Origin: JANQIV01 sp050117315
Lineage (GTDB): Bacteria; Bacteroidota; Ignavibacteria; Ignavibacteriales; Melioribacteraceae
Length of the DNA stretch: 23,471 bases
Direction: 5' to 3'
Assembly: GCA_050117315.1 (NCBI GenBank)
Contig: JASFMY010000114.1
Span: 1-23,471, forward strand
The notes below the pieces were generated by a model, which saw nothing but the letters and a program-made list of their open reading frames with translations, was not told the origin of the DNA and ran no database searches. Positions 14,863 to 23,182 of the stretch are shown piece by piece (the stretch's first letter is position 1; the number at the start of each line of letters is the position of its first letter). The position numbers and the translations under genes were made by a program.

Positions 14863-16017
14863 ATGAACTTTGATTTCACAGAAGAACAATTAATGATTCA
14901 ACAGACTTCAAAAGAGTTTGCTGAAACAGAAATTGCACCCACCGCTATTGAACGAGATAAGAACGGTGAGTTTCCAACTGAAATCGTTAATCAATTAGGT
15001 GAATTAGGTTTTATGGGAATGATGGTTTCACCCGATTACGACGGCGCGGGAATGGATACGGTAAGCTATGCCCTGGCATTAATGGAAATTTCAAAAGTAG
15101 ACGCTTCGGTCGGCGTTATAATGTCCGTTAATAATTCATTGGTTTGTGCAGGATTGGAAAAGCATGCTTCAGACCACATCAAGGAGAAATATTTAAAACC
15201 TTTGGCACGCGGAGAAAAATTAGGCGCCTTTGCTCTATCCGAACCTGAAGCGGGAAGCGATGCTACCCAGCAGAAAACCGAGGCAGTAAAACAAGGCGAC
15301 CACTGGTTTTTAAACGGAATTAAAAATTGGATAACAAACGGTATCTCAGCCGATTATCATTTGGTTATGGTTCAAACAGACAGGGAAAAAAGGCATAAAG
15401 GCATTACTGCTTTTATTGTTGAAAAAGGCTGGGAAGGTTTTGAGCAGGGCGTCAAAGAAGATAAACTCGGCATAAGAAGTTCGGATACCTGCTCGCTTAC
15501 TTTTACAAATGTAAAAGTACCTGATGAAAATGTAATATGGGAAGTAGGTAAAGGGTTTAATTTTGCAATGGATACGTTAAACGGCGGGAGATACGGAATT
15601 GCCTCGCAGGCTTGCGGCATTGCCCAAGCATCGGTTGAAACTGCCTTAAAATATTCGCAGGAAAGAAAAGCATTCGGCACGGAAATTTTTAATCACCAGG
15701 CAATTCAATTTAAATTAGCGGAAATGGCAACAAAGACTGAAGCAGCAACACTGCTGACTTTGCAGGCTTGTGCTATGAGAGATGCCGGAAAAAATTATAT
15801 AAAACAGGCGTCAATGGCTAAATTATACTCTTCAAAAATTGCCGTTGAAAATGCGCTGGATGCAATACAAATTCTCGGCGGATACGGCTATGTGAGAGAA
15901 TATAAAGTAGAAAGATTTTTAAGAGACGCAAAAATTACCGAAATTTACGAAGGTACTTCCGAGATACAAAAAATTGTAATTGCAAGAGAACTTTTGAAGG
16001 AGTTTAATTTAAACTAA
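14863..16017 (+). CDS. Acyl-CoA dehydrogenase
   Basis: An FAD enzyme that introduces the alpha-beta double bond in acyl-CoA during fatty-acid or branched-chain amino acid breakdown, passing electrons to ETF. At 384 residues it has the short-chain/butyryl-CoA dehydrogenase layout. Signatures are 'AFALSEPEAGSDATQQKTEA', 'WITNGISADYHLVM', 'QERKAFGTEIFNHQAIQFKL', 'QILGGYGYVREYKVERFLRD' and 'EIYEGTSEIQKIVIARELL', with catalytic Glu363 in the position used by short-chain enzymes. Chain-length preference cannot be told. GGACTTGAT precedes the ATG. DUF2442 follows with no gap. Confidence 0.95.
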   Translation: MNFDFTEEQLMIQQTSKEFAETEIAPTAIERDKNGEFPTEIVNQLGELGFMGMMVSPDYDGAGMDTVSYALALMEISKVDASVGVIMSVNNSLVCAGLEKHASDHIKEKYLKPLARGEKLGAFALSEPEAGSDATQQKTEAVKQGDHWFLNGIKNWITNGISADYHLVMVQTDREKRHKGITAFIVEKGWEGFEQGVKEDKLGIRSSDTCSLTFTNVKVPDENVIWEVGKGFNFAMDTLNGGRYGIASQACGIAQASVETALKYSQERKAFGTEIFNHQAIQFKLAEMATKTEAATLLTLQACAMRDAGKNYIKQASMAKLYSSKIAVENALDAIQILGGYGYVREYKVERFLRDAKITEIYEGTSEIQKIVIARELLKEFNLN

Positions 16018-16296
16018 ATGGCAAATCCTGTTTCAGTAAAAGCATTGGAAGGTTATAAAATTCAAGTTGTTTATTCCGACGGAATAAAAGGTGAAATTAA
16101 TTTAACTCATCTTAAAAAAGATCCGGCTTATCAAAATCTCTTTAACAATATGAATTTTGATTATGTCTTCATAGATGAGACCACTAAAGACATTAAATGG
16201 AATTCGGGGGAATCAATTTGTAAAAATGCAGTCTACAAGCAGCTTGAATTAAAAAATTTGATGAATAAGTTGCATATTGACATAAATAAGATTTAA
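16018..16296 (+). CDS. DUF2442-domain protein
   Basis: The 92-residue protein matches the DUF2442 pattern: 'KIQVVYSDGIKGEINLTHL', a central 'FDYVFIDETTKDIKWNSGESI', and a C-terminal helix. The ATG directly follows the TAA of acyl-CoA dehydrogenase. AAGGAG lies inside the end of that gene, 15 or so bases upstream, so translation is probably coupled. DUF2442 genes often travel with DUF4160 as a toxin-antitoxin-like pair, but no DUF4160 partner is present here. Function is unknown. Confidence 0.85.
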   Translation: MANPVSVKALEGYKIQVVYSDGIKGEINLTHLKKDPAYQNLFNNMNFDYVFIDETTKDIKWNSGESICKNAVYKQLELKNLMNKLHIDINKI

Positions 16297-16332
16297 ATTC
16301 CTTTCACAATTATTTTGTCAAAGTCGCATAGA

Positions 16333-16779
16333 ATGAAGAACCTAGTACTTATTACCTTTTTTTTATTTTGCTCTTTTTTATTTGCCCAGGATGAGTGGGA
16401 AAAATGGGGAGAAGAAAAAATTTCTTATGAACTTCCCAAAATAGAAAAAAGAGAATATAAGATAGATAAATCAAACCTTGGAATGAAAATGCTATCCGGG
16501 ATGCAGAATGCATACTATTTCCTGATTTCCGATTTAGACGGAGATAATTGTCCCTTTCGTCCCACGTGTTCATCTTTCTGGGTCAAATCTGTAAAAGAGA
16601 CGAATATCTTTCAAGGCTCATTGATGTTTTCAGACAGGTTTGTGCGCGACTTAAATGTTTTTAAAGCCGGCTTGTACCCGGTTCACAAAAGCGGGCATTA
16701 TTACGATCCGCCCCAAAACTATTCTATGGATTTCAACAGGGTAGAATACTTTCCCAAAAATGAAATTGTTGACGAATAA
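16333..16779 (+). CDS. Secreted YidD-domain protein
   Basis: The 148-residue protein starts with a clear signal peptide (MKNLVLITFFLFCSFLFAQ). I therefore choose ATG 16333 over the in-frame TTG at 16315. The core 'NCPFRPTCSSFWVKSVKETN' and 'FQGSLMFSDRFVRDLNVFK' matches the YidD family, whose hallmark is C-x-x-x-PTCS. Canonical YidD is a short cytoplasmic protein near yidC that aids membrane protein insertion. This one carries a signal peptide and an N-terminal extension of about 40 residues, so it should act in the periplasm. It overlaps the next gene by 20 bases and is the first of a three-gene module. Confidence 0.85.
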   Translation: MKNLVLITFFLFCSFLFAQDEWEKWGEEKISYELPKIEKREYKIDKSNLGMKMLSGMQNAYYFLISDLDGDNCPFRPTCSSFWVKSVKETNIFQGSLMFSDRFVRDLNVFKAGLYPVHKSGHYYDPPQNYSMDFNRVEYFPKNEIVDE

Positions 16780-17671
16780 TACCGGTGCCCTTAAATTGAA
16801 TAAAAAGTTTATCCTAAATTCTCTATTAATAATTTTTCTTTTTTCCATTTCTTCGTTAAATATAAAAGCCCAGGATAATAGTTTATTCTCGGTGAACAAC
16901 AGGATTAAATTCGGCAATTCATTATTCTGTGAAGAAGATTATTACAGGGCGGTTGACGAATACATTGAAGCCCTTAAAGAAGTTAATAACGATACATTAA
17001 GATTCAAAGTAGCGTACAGCTTAATGAAAATGGGCAGGTACGCAGAAGCTGAAGATTATTACAAGGGATTGTTTTTCAATTCGACTTTGGAAGAAGAAGC
17101 AAGGTTCGGGTTTTATCAATCAAGTTTTTTCAGGAGAGATTACAAAGCTTTTAGAGATTTAGTTACCTCGGAAAGATATATGCCGGAAAATAGGAAACAT
17201 GCTATTTACAGGCTTTATTATGCTTCTCAATACTTGCAGGAAAATATGCTTCCCGATACAAATGAAGTTAAAAAAGTTTTTGCGGGAAAATATCATCAAT
17301 CATTAATGCAACTGTACAGGAACAAAGCCAATCCCGAATATAAGTCGCCGTGGACTGCGGCAATACTTTCAACTGTCATTCCGGGTGCTGGTAAGGTTTA
17401 TACAGGAAATTATATGGATGGCATTTTTTCTTTTATATTAAACGGGTTGTTTATTTGGCTGGCTTATGATAATTTTGATAATAACAGGAACGAACGCGGG
17501 GTTTACATGTCGCTTATATGGGGCTTTTTATACGCCGGTAATATTTATGGTTCCGCTGCTTCTGCTCAAAATTACAACGCCGGAATCAGGTTTAATTTTA
17601 ATAACGACATTGATATTTTCTTTAAAGAAAACAATTACTTTATTCCGCAACACAATTATTGCAGATGGTAA
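16760..17671 (+). CDS. TPR protein with C-terminal PGAG-x-x-YTG membrane domain (paralogue 1)
   Basis: The 303-residue protein has a late signal peptide (KKFILNSLLIIFLFSISSL, ending near KAQ), then TPR-like helical repeats at about residues 45-170 ('DYYRAVDEYIEALKEV', 'MGRYAEAEDYYKGLFF'). The C-terminal membrane domain begins 'AAILSTVIPGAGKVYTGNYM' and continues with 'SFILNGLFIWLAYDNF'. The PGAG-x-x-YTG motif is shared with TM2/DUF5683-type proteins. The start overlaps the yidD-like gene by 20 bases. A TTG at 16796 just before NKK would give a more ordinary signal peptide. Function is unknown; envelope location is clear. Confidence 0.82.
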   Translation: MKLLTNNTGALKLNKKFILNSLLIIFLFSISSLNIKAQDNSLFSVNNRIKFGNSLFCEEDYYRAVDEYIEALKEVNNDTLRFKVAYSLMKMGRYAEAEDYYKGLFFNSTLEEEARFGFYQSSFFRRDYKAFRDLVTSERYMPENRKHAIYRLYYASQYLQENMLPDTNEVKKVFAGKYHQSLMQLYRNKANPEYKSPWTAAILSTVIPGAGKVYTGNYMDGIFSFILNGLFIWLAYDNFDNNRNERGVYMSLIWGFLYAGNIYGSAASAQNYNAGIRFNFNNDIDIFFKENNYFIPQHNYCRW

Positions 17672-18501
17672 TGAAGAACTCTTTAGTAATATTGTTTCTC
17701 ATAATAAATACAAGCATTTTTGCGCAGGATTATCTTTCTGTACAATTGGATTATGCCAACAATTTGTTTGAATCAAAATTATACTTTGATGCTGTTACCG
17801 AATTTAAACGCCTGCAGTTTTTTGATACAAATAAATTATACGAGTACGATTCAAATTTTAAAATCGGTGTAAGCTATAAAAAAGGCGCTAAGTTTGATAA
17901 AGCAGTTGACTACCTGGTAAAAGCAATAAATACCGCCAGAACAGAAGAAGAAAAATTCAACGCTGAAATTGAACTGGTAAAAGTAAATATTTTAAGAAAA
18001 ACTACAGACAATGCGTTAACAATAATCAACCAATTGGAAGATAAATATTACACGAGAGATCAAAGAAATGAGCTTTACTACTGGCGTGGTTGGGCTTATA
18101 TGTTTGCAGACAACTGGGAAATGGCTGTTTCCGAATTTAACAGGATCGATGCAAACCACGAATTGAAAATTCTAAGCCGTAATGTTGAAGAAGAAAAATA
18201 CTCCGAAACATTCGCAAAAATAATCTCAATTTTTATTCCCGGGGCAGGACAAATATACACGGGGCGCTATCTTTCAGGTTTAATGTCATTGGGATGGAAT
18301 ATATTATGGGGTTACAACGTATTTAATGCACTTGAAGATGAAAGACATTTTGATGCGGCTATTGTTACCGGGTTGCTGTGGGAAAGATTCTACAGGGGAA
18401 ATGTTCAAAACGCAGAAAATTTTGCTAAAGAAGAAAATATAAAAATTGCAAACAAAGCATTACGTTATTTACAAAACGATTTTACAGGAAAGAAACCGTG
18501 A
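17671..18501 (+). CDS. TPR protein with PGAG-x-x-YTG membrane domain (paralogue 2)
   Basis: The 276-residue protein has the same layout as its upstream neighbour: signal peptide (MKNSLVILFLIINTSIFAQ), TPR-like helices ('YFDAVTEFKRLQFF', 'GAKFDKAVDYLVKAI', 'DNWEMAVSEFNRID') and a membrane domain with 'IISIFIPGAGQIYTGRYLSG'. I choose ATG 17671, which overlaps the preceding TAA as TAATG and starts exactly at the signal peptide; ATG 17665 and TTG 17659 are alternatives. It is clearly a tandem duplicate of the previous gene but has diverged strongly outside the motif, which suggests distinct roles in one complex. Confidence 0.83.
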   Translation: MKNSLVILFLIINTSIFAQDYLSVQLDYANNLFESKLYFDAVTEFKRLQFFDTNKLYEYDSNFKIGVSYKKGAKFDKAVDYLVKAINTARTEEEKFNAEIELVKVNILRKTTDNALTIINQLEDKYYTRDQRNELYYWRGWAYMFADNWEMAVSEFNRIDANHELKILSRNVEEEKYSETFAKIISIFIPGAGQIYTGRYLSGLMSLGWNILWGYNVFNALEDERHFDAAIVTGLLWERFYRGNVQNAENFAKEENIKIANKALRYLQNDFTGKKP

Positions 18502-18929
18502 AATTATCAGAAGAAGAAATAAGAAAAATAACATTAACGGCAATTAGTGAATTGGGAAAAAATGCATCCCCCTCAACAGTTAAAAAAGTTGTTGAAGATA
18601 CTGTGGGAGAAATTGAAAAGCAGGAATTTAAAATTGATAAACCTGAAAATTCATCCGGCGGCAGGGTTATTATTACTGCTTTCGGGCTTAATCAACCTGG
18701 AGTTGTTGCAGCAATAACAAACACGCTTGGCGACTGCAACTGTGATATACAGGACCTGACTCAAAAACTTATGAGTGATTTTTTTACTATTATTATGGTT
18801 GTCGATATTTCGGAATGCAGTTTGGATTTTAACGGGATGCAGAAAAAAGTTCAAGAAGTTGCAGAGAAAATGAATTTTAAAATCTATATACAGCATGAAG
18901 ATATTTTTAGATACATGCACCGTATATAA
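18498..18929 (+). CDS. ACT-domain protein, UPF0237-like
   Basis: The 143-residue protein has an N-terminal helical part of about 50 residues and a C-terminal ACT domain: 'RVIITAFGLNQPGVVAAITN' then 'LGDCNCDIQDLTQKLMSDFF'. That 'G..qpGvva.it..l...n.nI.D..q' pattern is the ligand-binding ACT fold used for amino acid sensing. The start is GTG 18498, overlapping the upstream TGA as GTGA, so it is translationally coupled to the TPR gene. UPF0237 genes are usually next to UPF0210/PFL genes, as here. The N-terminal extension is not usual in the family, whose members are near 90 residues. Confidence 0.88.
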   Translation: MKLSEEEIRKITLTAISELGKNASPSTVKKVVEDTVGEIEKQEFKIDKPENSSGGRVIITAFGLNQPGVVAAITNTLGDCNCDIQDLTQKLMSDFFTIIMVVDISECSLDFNGMQKKVQEVAEKMNFKIYIQHEDIFRYMHRI

Positions 18930-18960
18930 TCAATAGATGTTTTTTTCAAGGAAAGATATT

Positions 18961-20322
18961 ATGCCGTACGAATTTGAAGAAGTACTTGAAACAATAAAGA
19001 TGACGGAAATTGAACATTTCGATATCCGTACCGTTACGCTTGGAATAAGCTTAAGAGACTGTGCAGACAGAAACATTGCAGTTGCCGGGCAGAAAGTTTA
19101 CGATAAAATAATGAAATACGGGAGCAGGCACGTTGCTCTTGCAAAAGAAGTTGAAGCTCAATACGGGATATCGATTGCTAATAAAAGAATATCGGTAACA
19201 CCTATTTCAATTCCTTTTGATATGTTCGGGCTTGATGAGTTTGTGCAGATTGCCGAATCAATGGACAAAGCTGCCGGAGAAATAGGCATCGATTACATTG
19301 CAGGCTATTCGGCACTTGTTCAAAAAGGATTTACAAACGGTGAAAAAGAATTTCTCCAATCAATACCCTTTACTTTGTCGTCAACAAAACGGGTTTGTTC
19401 AAGTGTAAATGTTGCCACAACCAAAGCCGGTATTAATATGGATGCCGTAAACATCATGGCACAGGTAATTAAAGACACTGCGGAAAAAACAAAAGATAAT
19501 GAGTCAATCGGTTGCGCTAAGCTTGTTGTATTCTGCAACGTCCCCGAAGATAACCCTTTTGTTGCCGGGGCATTTCACGGGGTTAGCGAACCGGAGGTAG
19601 TTTTAAATGTCGGTATCAGCGGGCCGGGTGTTGTGTTCGATGCTGTAAAAGAGGCCGGCAATGTTGACATGCAGCAGCTTGCGGAAGTAATTAAAAAAAC
19701 AGTATTTAAAATTACCCGTGCTGGTGAATTAATCGGAAGAAAAGTTGCGGAGAAACACGGAATTGAATTTGGAATTGTAGATATATCACTTGCCCCTACT
19801 CCTGCCGAAGGTGATAGTATTGCAGATATTTTAATTGCAATGGGTGTTGAAGACGTTGGTGCTCCCGGAACAACCGCAGCGCTGGCCATGCTGAATGATT
19901 CGGTAAAAAAAGCCGGGCTGATGGCTAGTTCTGCCGTAGGCGGAATGAGCGGAGCTTTTATACCCGTAAGTGAAGACGCTTCAATGATAAGAGCAGCAGA
20001 AGCAGGTAATTTATCTTTAGAGAAATTAGAGGCAATGACTTCCGTGTGTTCGGTCGGGCTTGATATGATTGCCGTCCCGGGGGATACACCTGCTGAAAGT
20101 ATTGCAGGCATAATTGCCGACGAATGTGCAATCGGGATGATAAATAATAAAACCACCGCAGTAAGAATTATTCCCGCTTACGGAAAAAAAGTTGGTGATT
20201 CGGTTGATTACGGCGGACTGCTCGGATTAGCACCGATAATGCCCGTAAGGGAATTAAGCAGCAAAAAGTTCGTCTTAAGAGGCGGTAGGGTTCCTGCTCC
20301 GACAGGAAGCCTGACCAATTGA
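18961..20322 (+). CDS. PFL-family protein, UPF0210 (DUF711)
   Basis: The 453-residue protein begins 'MPYEFEEVLETIKMTEIEHF' then 'DIRTVTLGISLRDCAD', the usual start of the family. I therefore choose ATG 18961, with AAGGAAAG upstream, rather than ATG 18937. Further conserved parts are 'GISGPGVVFDAVKEAG', 'DISLAPTPAEGDSIADIL', 'GAPGTTAALAMLNDSVKKAG' and 'SVGLDMIAVPGDTPAESIAG'. Structures of the family resemble the pyruvate formate-lyase-like fold, but no activity has been established. It follows its usual ACT partner by 31 bases. Length is normal. Confidence 0.93.
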   Translation: MPYEFEEVLETIKMTEIEHFDIRTVTLGISLRDCADRNIAVAGQKVYDKIMKYGSRHVALAKEVEAQYGISIANKRISVTPISIPFDMFGLDEFVQIAESMDKAAGEIGIDYIAGYSALVQKGFTNGEKEFLQSIPFTLSSTKRVCSSVNVATTKAGINMDAVNIMAQVIKDTAEKTKDNESIGCAKLVVFCNVPEDNPFVAGAFHGVSEPEVVLNVGISGPGVVFDAVKEAGNVDMQQLAEVIKKTVFKITRAGELIGRKVAEKHGIEFGIVDISLAPTPAEGDSIADILIAMGVEDVGAPGTTAALAMLNDSVKKAGLMASSAVGGMSGAFIPVSEDASMIRAAEAGNLSLEKLEAMTSVCSVGLDMIAVPGDTPAESIAGIIADECAIGMINNKTTAVRIIPAYGKKVGDSVDYGGLLGLAPIMPVRELSSKKFVLRGGRVPAPTGSLTN

Positions 20323-20400
20323 TTGTTGAATATTGATATTTTACTATTTTGCAATAATCAATAGACAATATTAAATTTAGACAATTTAATGGAGTTATAG

Positions 20401-21006
20401 ATGAAAAAAGGAACGATAATTTTACTTGTAGTTTTAGCGGTACTCATTATCGGTGCGTTTTCAATTTTTAGCTGGTACAAAAATACTTATAACGGCTTTG
20501 TTGCAATGGAGCAGGGTGTTGAATCAAGCTGGGCACAGGTGCAGAACCAATATCAGCGCAGGTTTGATCTTGTCCCTAATTTAGTAAATACCGTAAAGGG
20601 AGTTGCCGATTTCGAAAAAGAAACCTATACTGCAGTTGCAGAAGCAAGGGCTAAAGTAGGGCAGGTTCAAATCTCGGCAAATGATCTTTCCAATCCCGCT
20701 TTATTCAGCCAGTTTCAACAGGCCCAGGACGGTTTAAGCGGTGCACTTTCCCGTTTGCTTGTTGCGGTTGAAAGATACCCGCAATTAAAAGCCAATGAAA
20801 ATTTCCTGAATCTTCAAGCACAGCTTGAAGGAACAGAAAATAGGATTTCCGTTGAAAGAAGAAAATTTAATATTTCGGTTCAGAATTATAATACGGCAAT
20901 TAAACAATTCCCGGCAAATATAATTGCCGGCATGAGCGGCTTTGTACCCAAACAATATTTCCAGGCTTCGGCGGAAGCACAAAGCGCGCCTAAGGTTGAG
21001 TTTTAA
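20401..21006 (+). CDS. lemA: LemA-family protein
   Basis: The 201-residue protein has one N-terminal membrane helix (about 4-25) and the LemA helical bundle: 'NGFVAMEQGVESSWAQVQNQ', 'YQRRFDLVPNLVNTVKGVAD', 'LKANENFLNLQAQLEGTENR' and 'ERRKFNISVQNYNTAIKQFP'. The short N-terminus is cytoplasmic or periplasmic depending on topology. Function is unknown; LemA genes commonly pair with TPM-domain genes, as here. GGAG lies seven or so bases before the ATG. The stop overlaps the next ATG (TAATG). Confidence 0.95.
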   Translation: MKKGTIILLVVLAVLIIGAFSIFSWYKNTYNGFVAMEQGVESSWAQVQNQYQRRFDLVPNLVNTVKGVADFEKETYTAVAEARAKVGQVQISANDLSNPALFSQFQQAQDGLSGALSRLLVAVERYPQLKANENFLNLQAQLEGTENRISVERRKFNISVQNYNTAIKQFPANIIAGMSGFVPKQYFQASAEAQSAPKVEF

Positions 21007-21749
21007 TGAAAAAGACTATTTTTATATTATTCGTAATCTTATTTGCCGGAATTTCAGCCCAGCCTGAAATCCCGGTTTTGGAAAGATACGCTACGGATTT
21101 AACCGGAACGCTTTCCACACCTCAAATAAATAAACTTGATAAAGAATTACGGAAAGTAGACCGTGTAACTTCAACCCAAATTGTACTTCTGGTGATTCAA
21201 AGCCTTGAAGGATATCCGCTTGAAATGTATACAAATGAAGTTGCCGAGAAAAATAAAATAGGAACCAAGGAAAATGATAACGGTATTTTGTTCCTCGTTT
21301 CTATTGACGATAGAAAAATGAGAATTGAGGTGGGTTACGGGCTGGAAGGTGCGTTGCCCGATGCAATGGCAAGTTCTATTTTAAGAAATGATGTTAAACC
21401 TTTTTTTAGGGAAGGTGATTATTTCAGGGGAGTAGTATCGGGTTTGAATTCTATAATAGCTGCAACACAAGGCGAATATACCCGTGACAAAGTTGTTGAT
21501 GAAAGAAGAGAAAAAAGAGAAGGCGGCGGATTTTTATCTAAGATAATTTTCTTTTTAGTCATTTTGTTTTTTGTGAGAATTTTTGGAGGACGCGGAAGAG
21601 GCGGTGGACTAGGTACTGCCATATTATTAGGTTCAATGCTTGGAGGTGGAGGCCGGTCCGGCGGCGGCGGTTTCTCAAGCGGCGGGTTTGGAGGATTCTC
21701 CGGTGGAGGCGGCGGCTTCGGCGGCGGCGGTGCAAGCGGAAGCTGGTAA
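21006..21749 (+). CDS. TPM-domain (YgcG-type) membrane protein with Gly-rich tail
   Basis: The 247-residue protein has a signal peptide (MKKTIFILFVILFAGISAQ), a TPM domain at about residues 25-160 and one membrane helix (about 177-190, IIFFLVILFFVRIF). It ends in a Gly/Ser-rich tail finishing 'GGGGASGSW'. TPM landmarks are 'YATDLTGTLSTPQINKLDKE', 'NDNGILFLVSIDDRKMRIEV' and 'GYGLEGALPDAMASSILRND'. Related proteins are linked to photosystem repair in plants and to membrane quality control by guess only in bacteria. It is coupled to lemA by a one-base overlap. Confidence 0.94.
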   Translation: MKKTIFILFVILFAGISAQPEIPVLERYATDLTGTLSTPQINKLDKELRKVDRVTSTQIVLLVIQSLEGYPLEMYTNEVAEKNKIGTKENDNGILFLVSIDDRKMRIEVGYGLEGALPDAMASSILRNDVKPFFREGDYFRGVVSGLNSIIAATQGEYTRDKVVDERREKREGGGFLSKIIFFLVILFFVRIFGGRGRGGGLGTAILLGSMLGGGGRSGGGGFSSGGFGGFSGGGGGFGGGGASGSW

Positions 21750-21765
21750 AAGATAGACGTGTGTT

Positions 21766-22266
21766 ATGGCTAATCTTATCAGAAAAGCTGTTAAACAAGA
21801 TTACCAAAGAATCTGGGAAATATTTTCCGAAATTGTTAAATCCGGGGACACTTATGCTTACGACCCCAACACTACAAAAGAAGAAGCAATAAATTATTGG
21901 ATCAACAAAACCGACGCGGTATATGTAATTGAGCACAACGGGGAAATAGCAGGTACATATTACATTAAAGCCAACCAGCCCGGTTTGGGGGCACACGTTT
22001 GCAATTGCGGCTACATGGTTGATTCAAAATTTAGAGGACTTGGTCTAGCAACTGAAATGTGTGAGCATTCCCAGAAAAAAGCTTTGAAAATGGGATTCAA
22101 AGCAATGCAGTTCAATTTGGTTGTTGCAAATAATCCTGCTGTGAGTTTATGGGAAAAACTAGGATTTAAAATTATCGGCATATTACCGGGAGCATATCAT
22201 TTCAAAAAAGAAAATTATGTAGATGCTCTAATAATGTATAAATGGCTTGACGAAAAGAAATTTTGA
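21766..22266 (+). CDS. GNAT-family N-acetyltransferase
   Basis: This is a single GNAT domain of 166 residues. It starts 'MANLIRKAVKQDYQRIWEIF' and has motif A 'GYMVDSKFRGLGLATEMCEH' and motif B 'FNLVVANNPAVSLWEKLGFK', which are complete. The 'GDTYAY' and 'AGTYYIKANQPG' segments resemble acetyltransferases that act on small amino-acid-like compounds, but the substrate is unknown. It is 16 bases after the TPM gene and probably the last gene of that unit. Confidence 0.92.
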   Translation: MANLIRKAVKQDYQRIWEIFSEIVKSGDTYAYDPNTTKEEAINYWINKTDAVYVIEHNGEIAGTYYIKANQPGLGAHVCNCGYMVDSKFRGLGLATEMCEHSQKKALKMGFKAMQFNLVVANNPAVSLWEKLGFKIIGILPGAYHFKKENYVDALIMYKWLDEKKF

Positions 22267-22337
22267 TATATAATAAATTTCTTAAATTACTTATTTTATT
22301 GATGTTAAAATATTGATTTATTATAATTGCTTTCATT

Positions 22338-22700
22338 GTGTATGATATTAAGAAAGGCATAAGTTTATTTAATGATTCCAAGTTCTTTGAGGCTCATGAT
22401 TTTTTTGAAGAAATCTGGATTGATACAGATAACGACGATAGGTTATTTTACCAGGGGCTAATTCAAATTTCCGTGGGCTGTTTTCATCTTATAAGCGGAA
22501 ACTATAAAGGCGCATTAAGCCAGTATAATAAAGGTTATGCCAAACTGTCTAAATATCCTGAGATTTATTACGGGGTTAATATCCAGAAACTGCTTTACAA
22601 TGTTGGAAATCTTATATTTGATTTGAATAGATTATACAACAGGGAAATTTCCGAAATTGATCTAAACAAAATTCCGGTAATAGAATTTAAACAACTATAA
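22338..22700 (+). CDS. DUF309-domain protein
   Basis: The 120-residue helical protein has the DUF309 core 'FFEAHDFFEEIWIDTDNDDR' and 'FYQGLIQISVGCFHLISGNY', then 'GALSQYNKGYAKLSKYP'. The E-x-HD-x-x-E and Gln/His positions may form a metal site, which is inferred. The start is GTG 22338; no clear ribosome binding site is seen in the AT-rich 71 bases before it. Function is unknown. It lies 22 bases before ferredoxin and may share its transcript and terminator. Confidence 0.88.
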   Translation: MYDIKKGISLFNDSKFFEAHDFFEEIWIDTDNDDRLFYQGLIQISVGCFHLISGNYKGALSQYNKGYAKLSKYPEIYYGVNIQKLLYNVGNLIFDLNRLYNREISEIDLNKIPVIEFKQL

Positions 22701-22722
22701 AATTTAAGAAGGGAGATAAGCC

Positions 22723-23055
22723 ATGGCAATAATGATAACTGATGAATGCATTAACTGCGGTGCATGCGAGCCTGAATGCCCGAACACTGCTATTTATGAA
22801 GGCGCTGCAGAATGGGAATTGGAAGGAAAAACTTATGGGGAAGGCGATGCTGCCCCATCAGGTGCGGAAGGATTTTTCTCGGACGATTTTTTTTACATCG
22901 TTCCAGATAAATGTACTGAATGCGTAGGTTTCCACGATGAACCGCAATGCGCTGCAGTTTGTCCGGTTGACTGTTGTGTCCCCGATCCTAACCACGTTGA
23001 GAATAAAGATGACTTGATGGCAAAGAAAGAAAAACTAGATGCAATGGGAAGGTAA
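22723..23055 (+). CDS. 2[4Fe-4S] ferredoxin, YfhL/Alvin type
   Basis: A small electron carrier of 110 residues. The first cluster motif is 'CINCGACEPECP'. The second is the expanded 'CTECVGFHDEPQCAAVCP' with seven-plus residues between the second and third Cys, followed by an extra 'VDCC' and a C-terminal helix. This layout is characteristic of the Alvin/YfhL group with low and unequal potentials. The loop between the two motifs (about residues 27-58) is acidic and longer than in simple clostridial ferredoxins. A strong GAAGGGAGA lies just before the start. The partner enzyme is unknown. Confidence 0.95.
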   Translation: MAIMITDECINCGACEPECPNTAIYEGAAEWELEGKTYGEGDAAPSGAEGFFSDDFFYIVPDKCTECVGFHDEPQCAAVCPVDCCVPDPNHVENKDDLMAKKEKLDAMGR

Positions 23056-23083
23056 AATAATTATTAATCGAGATTTGTAACTG

Positions 23084-23112
23084 AAAGGGCGCTTATTGAG
23101 CGCCCTTTTAAT
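23084..23112 (+). terminator. Rho-independent terminator of the ferredoxin gene
   Basis: AAAGGGCGCT and AGCGCCCTTT form a 10-bp GC-rich stem around TATTG, followed by TTAATTTT. It lies 29 bases past the ferredoxin stop and is the clearest terminator in the window. Confidence 0.9.
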
Positions 23113-23182
23113 TTTAATTTCCGCTTTAACAGTAAAATGACCCAAAGAATACTCTCTTACCGCATGTTGTCGGCAGATTGGC

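Noticed and set aside
19575..20156. Long minus-strand frame of 193 codons
   Set aside because: It is the mirror of the strongly supported PFL-family gene and is low-complexity in Ala, Ser, Ile and Pro.
20323..20400. Imperfect hairpin (ATTGATTGTTG with CAATAATCAAT) as terminator of the PFL gene
   Set aside because: The stem is AT-rich, has a wobble and a 22-base loop, and no T-run follows, so it is not listed as a feature.
21559..21996. Arg-rich minus-strand frame of 145 codons
   Set aside because: It arises from the reverse complement of the Gly-rich tail of the TPM protein and the GNAT gene start.
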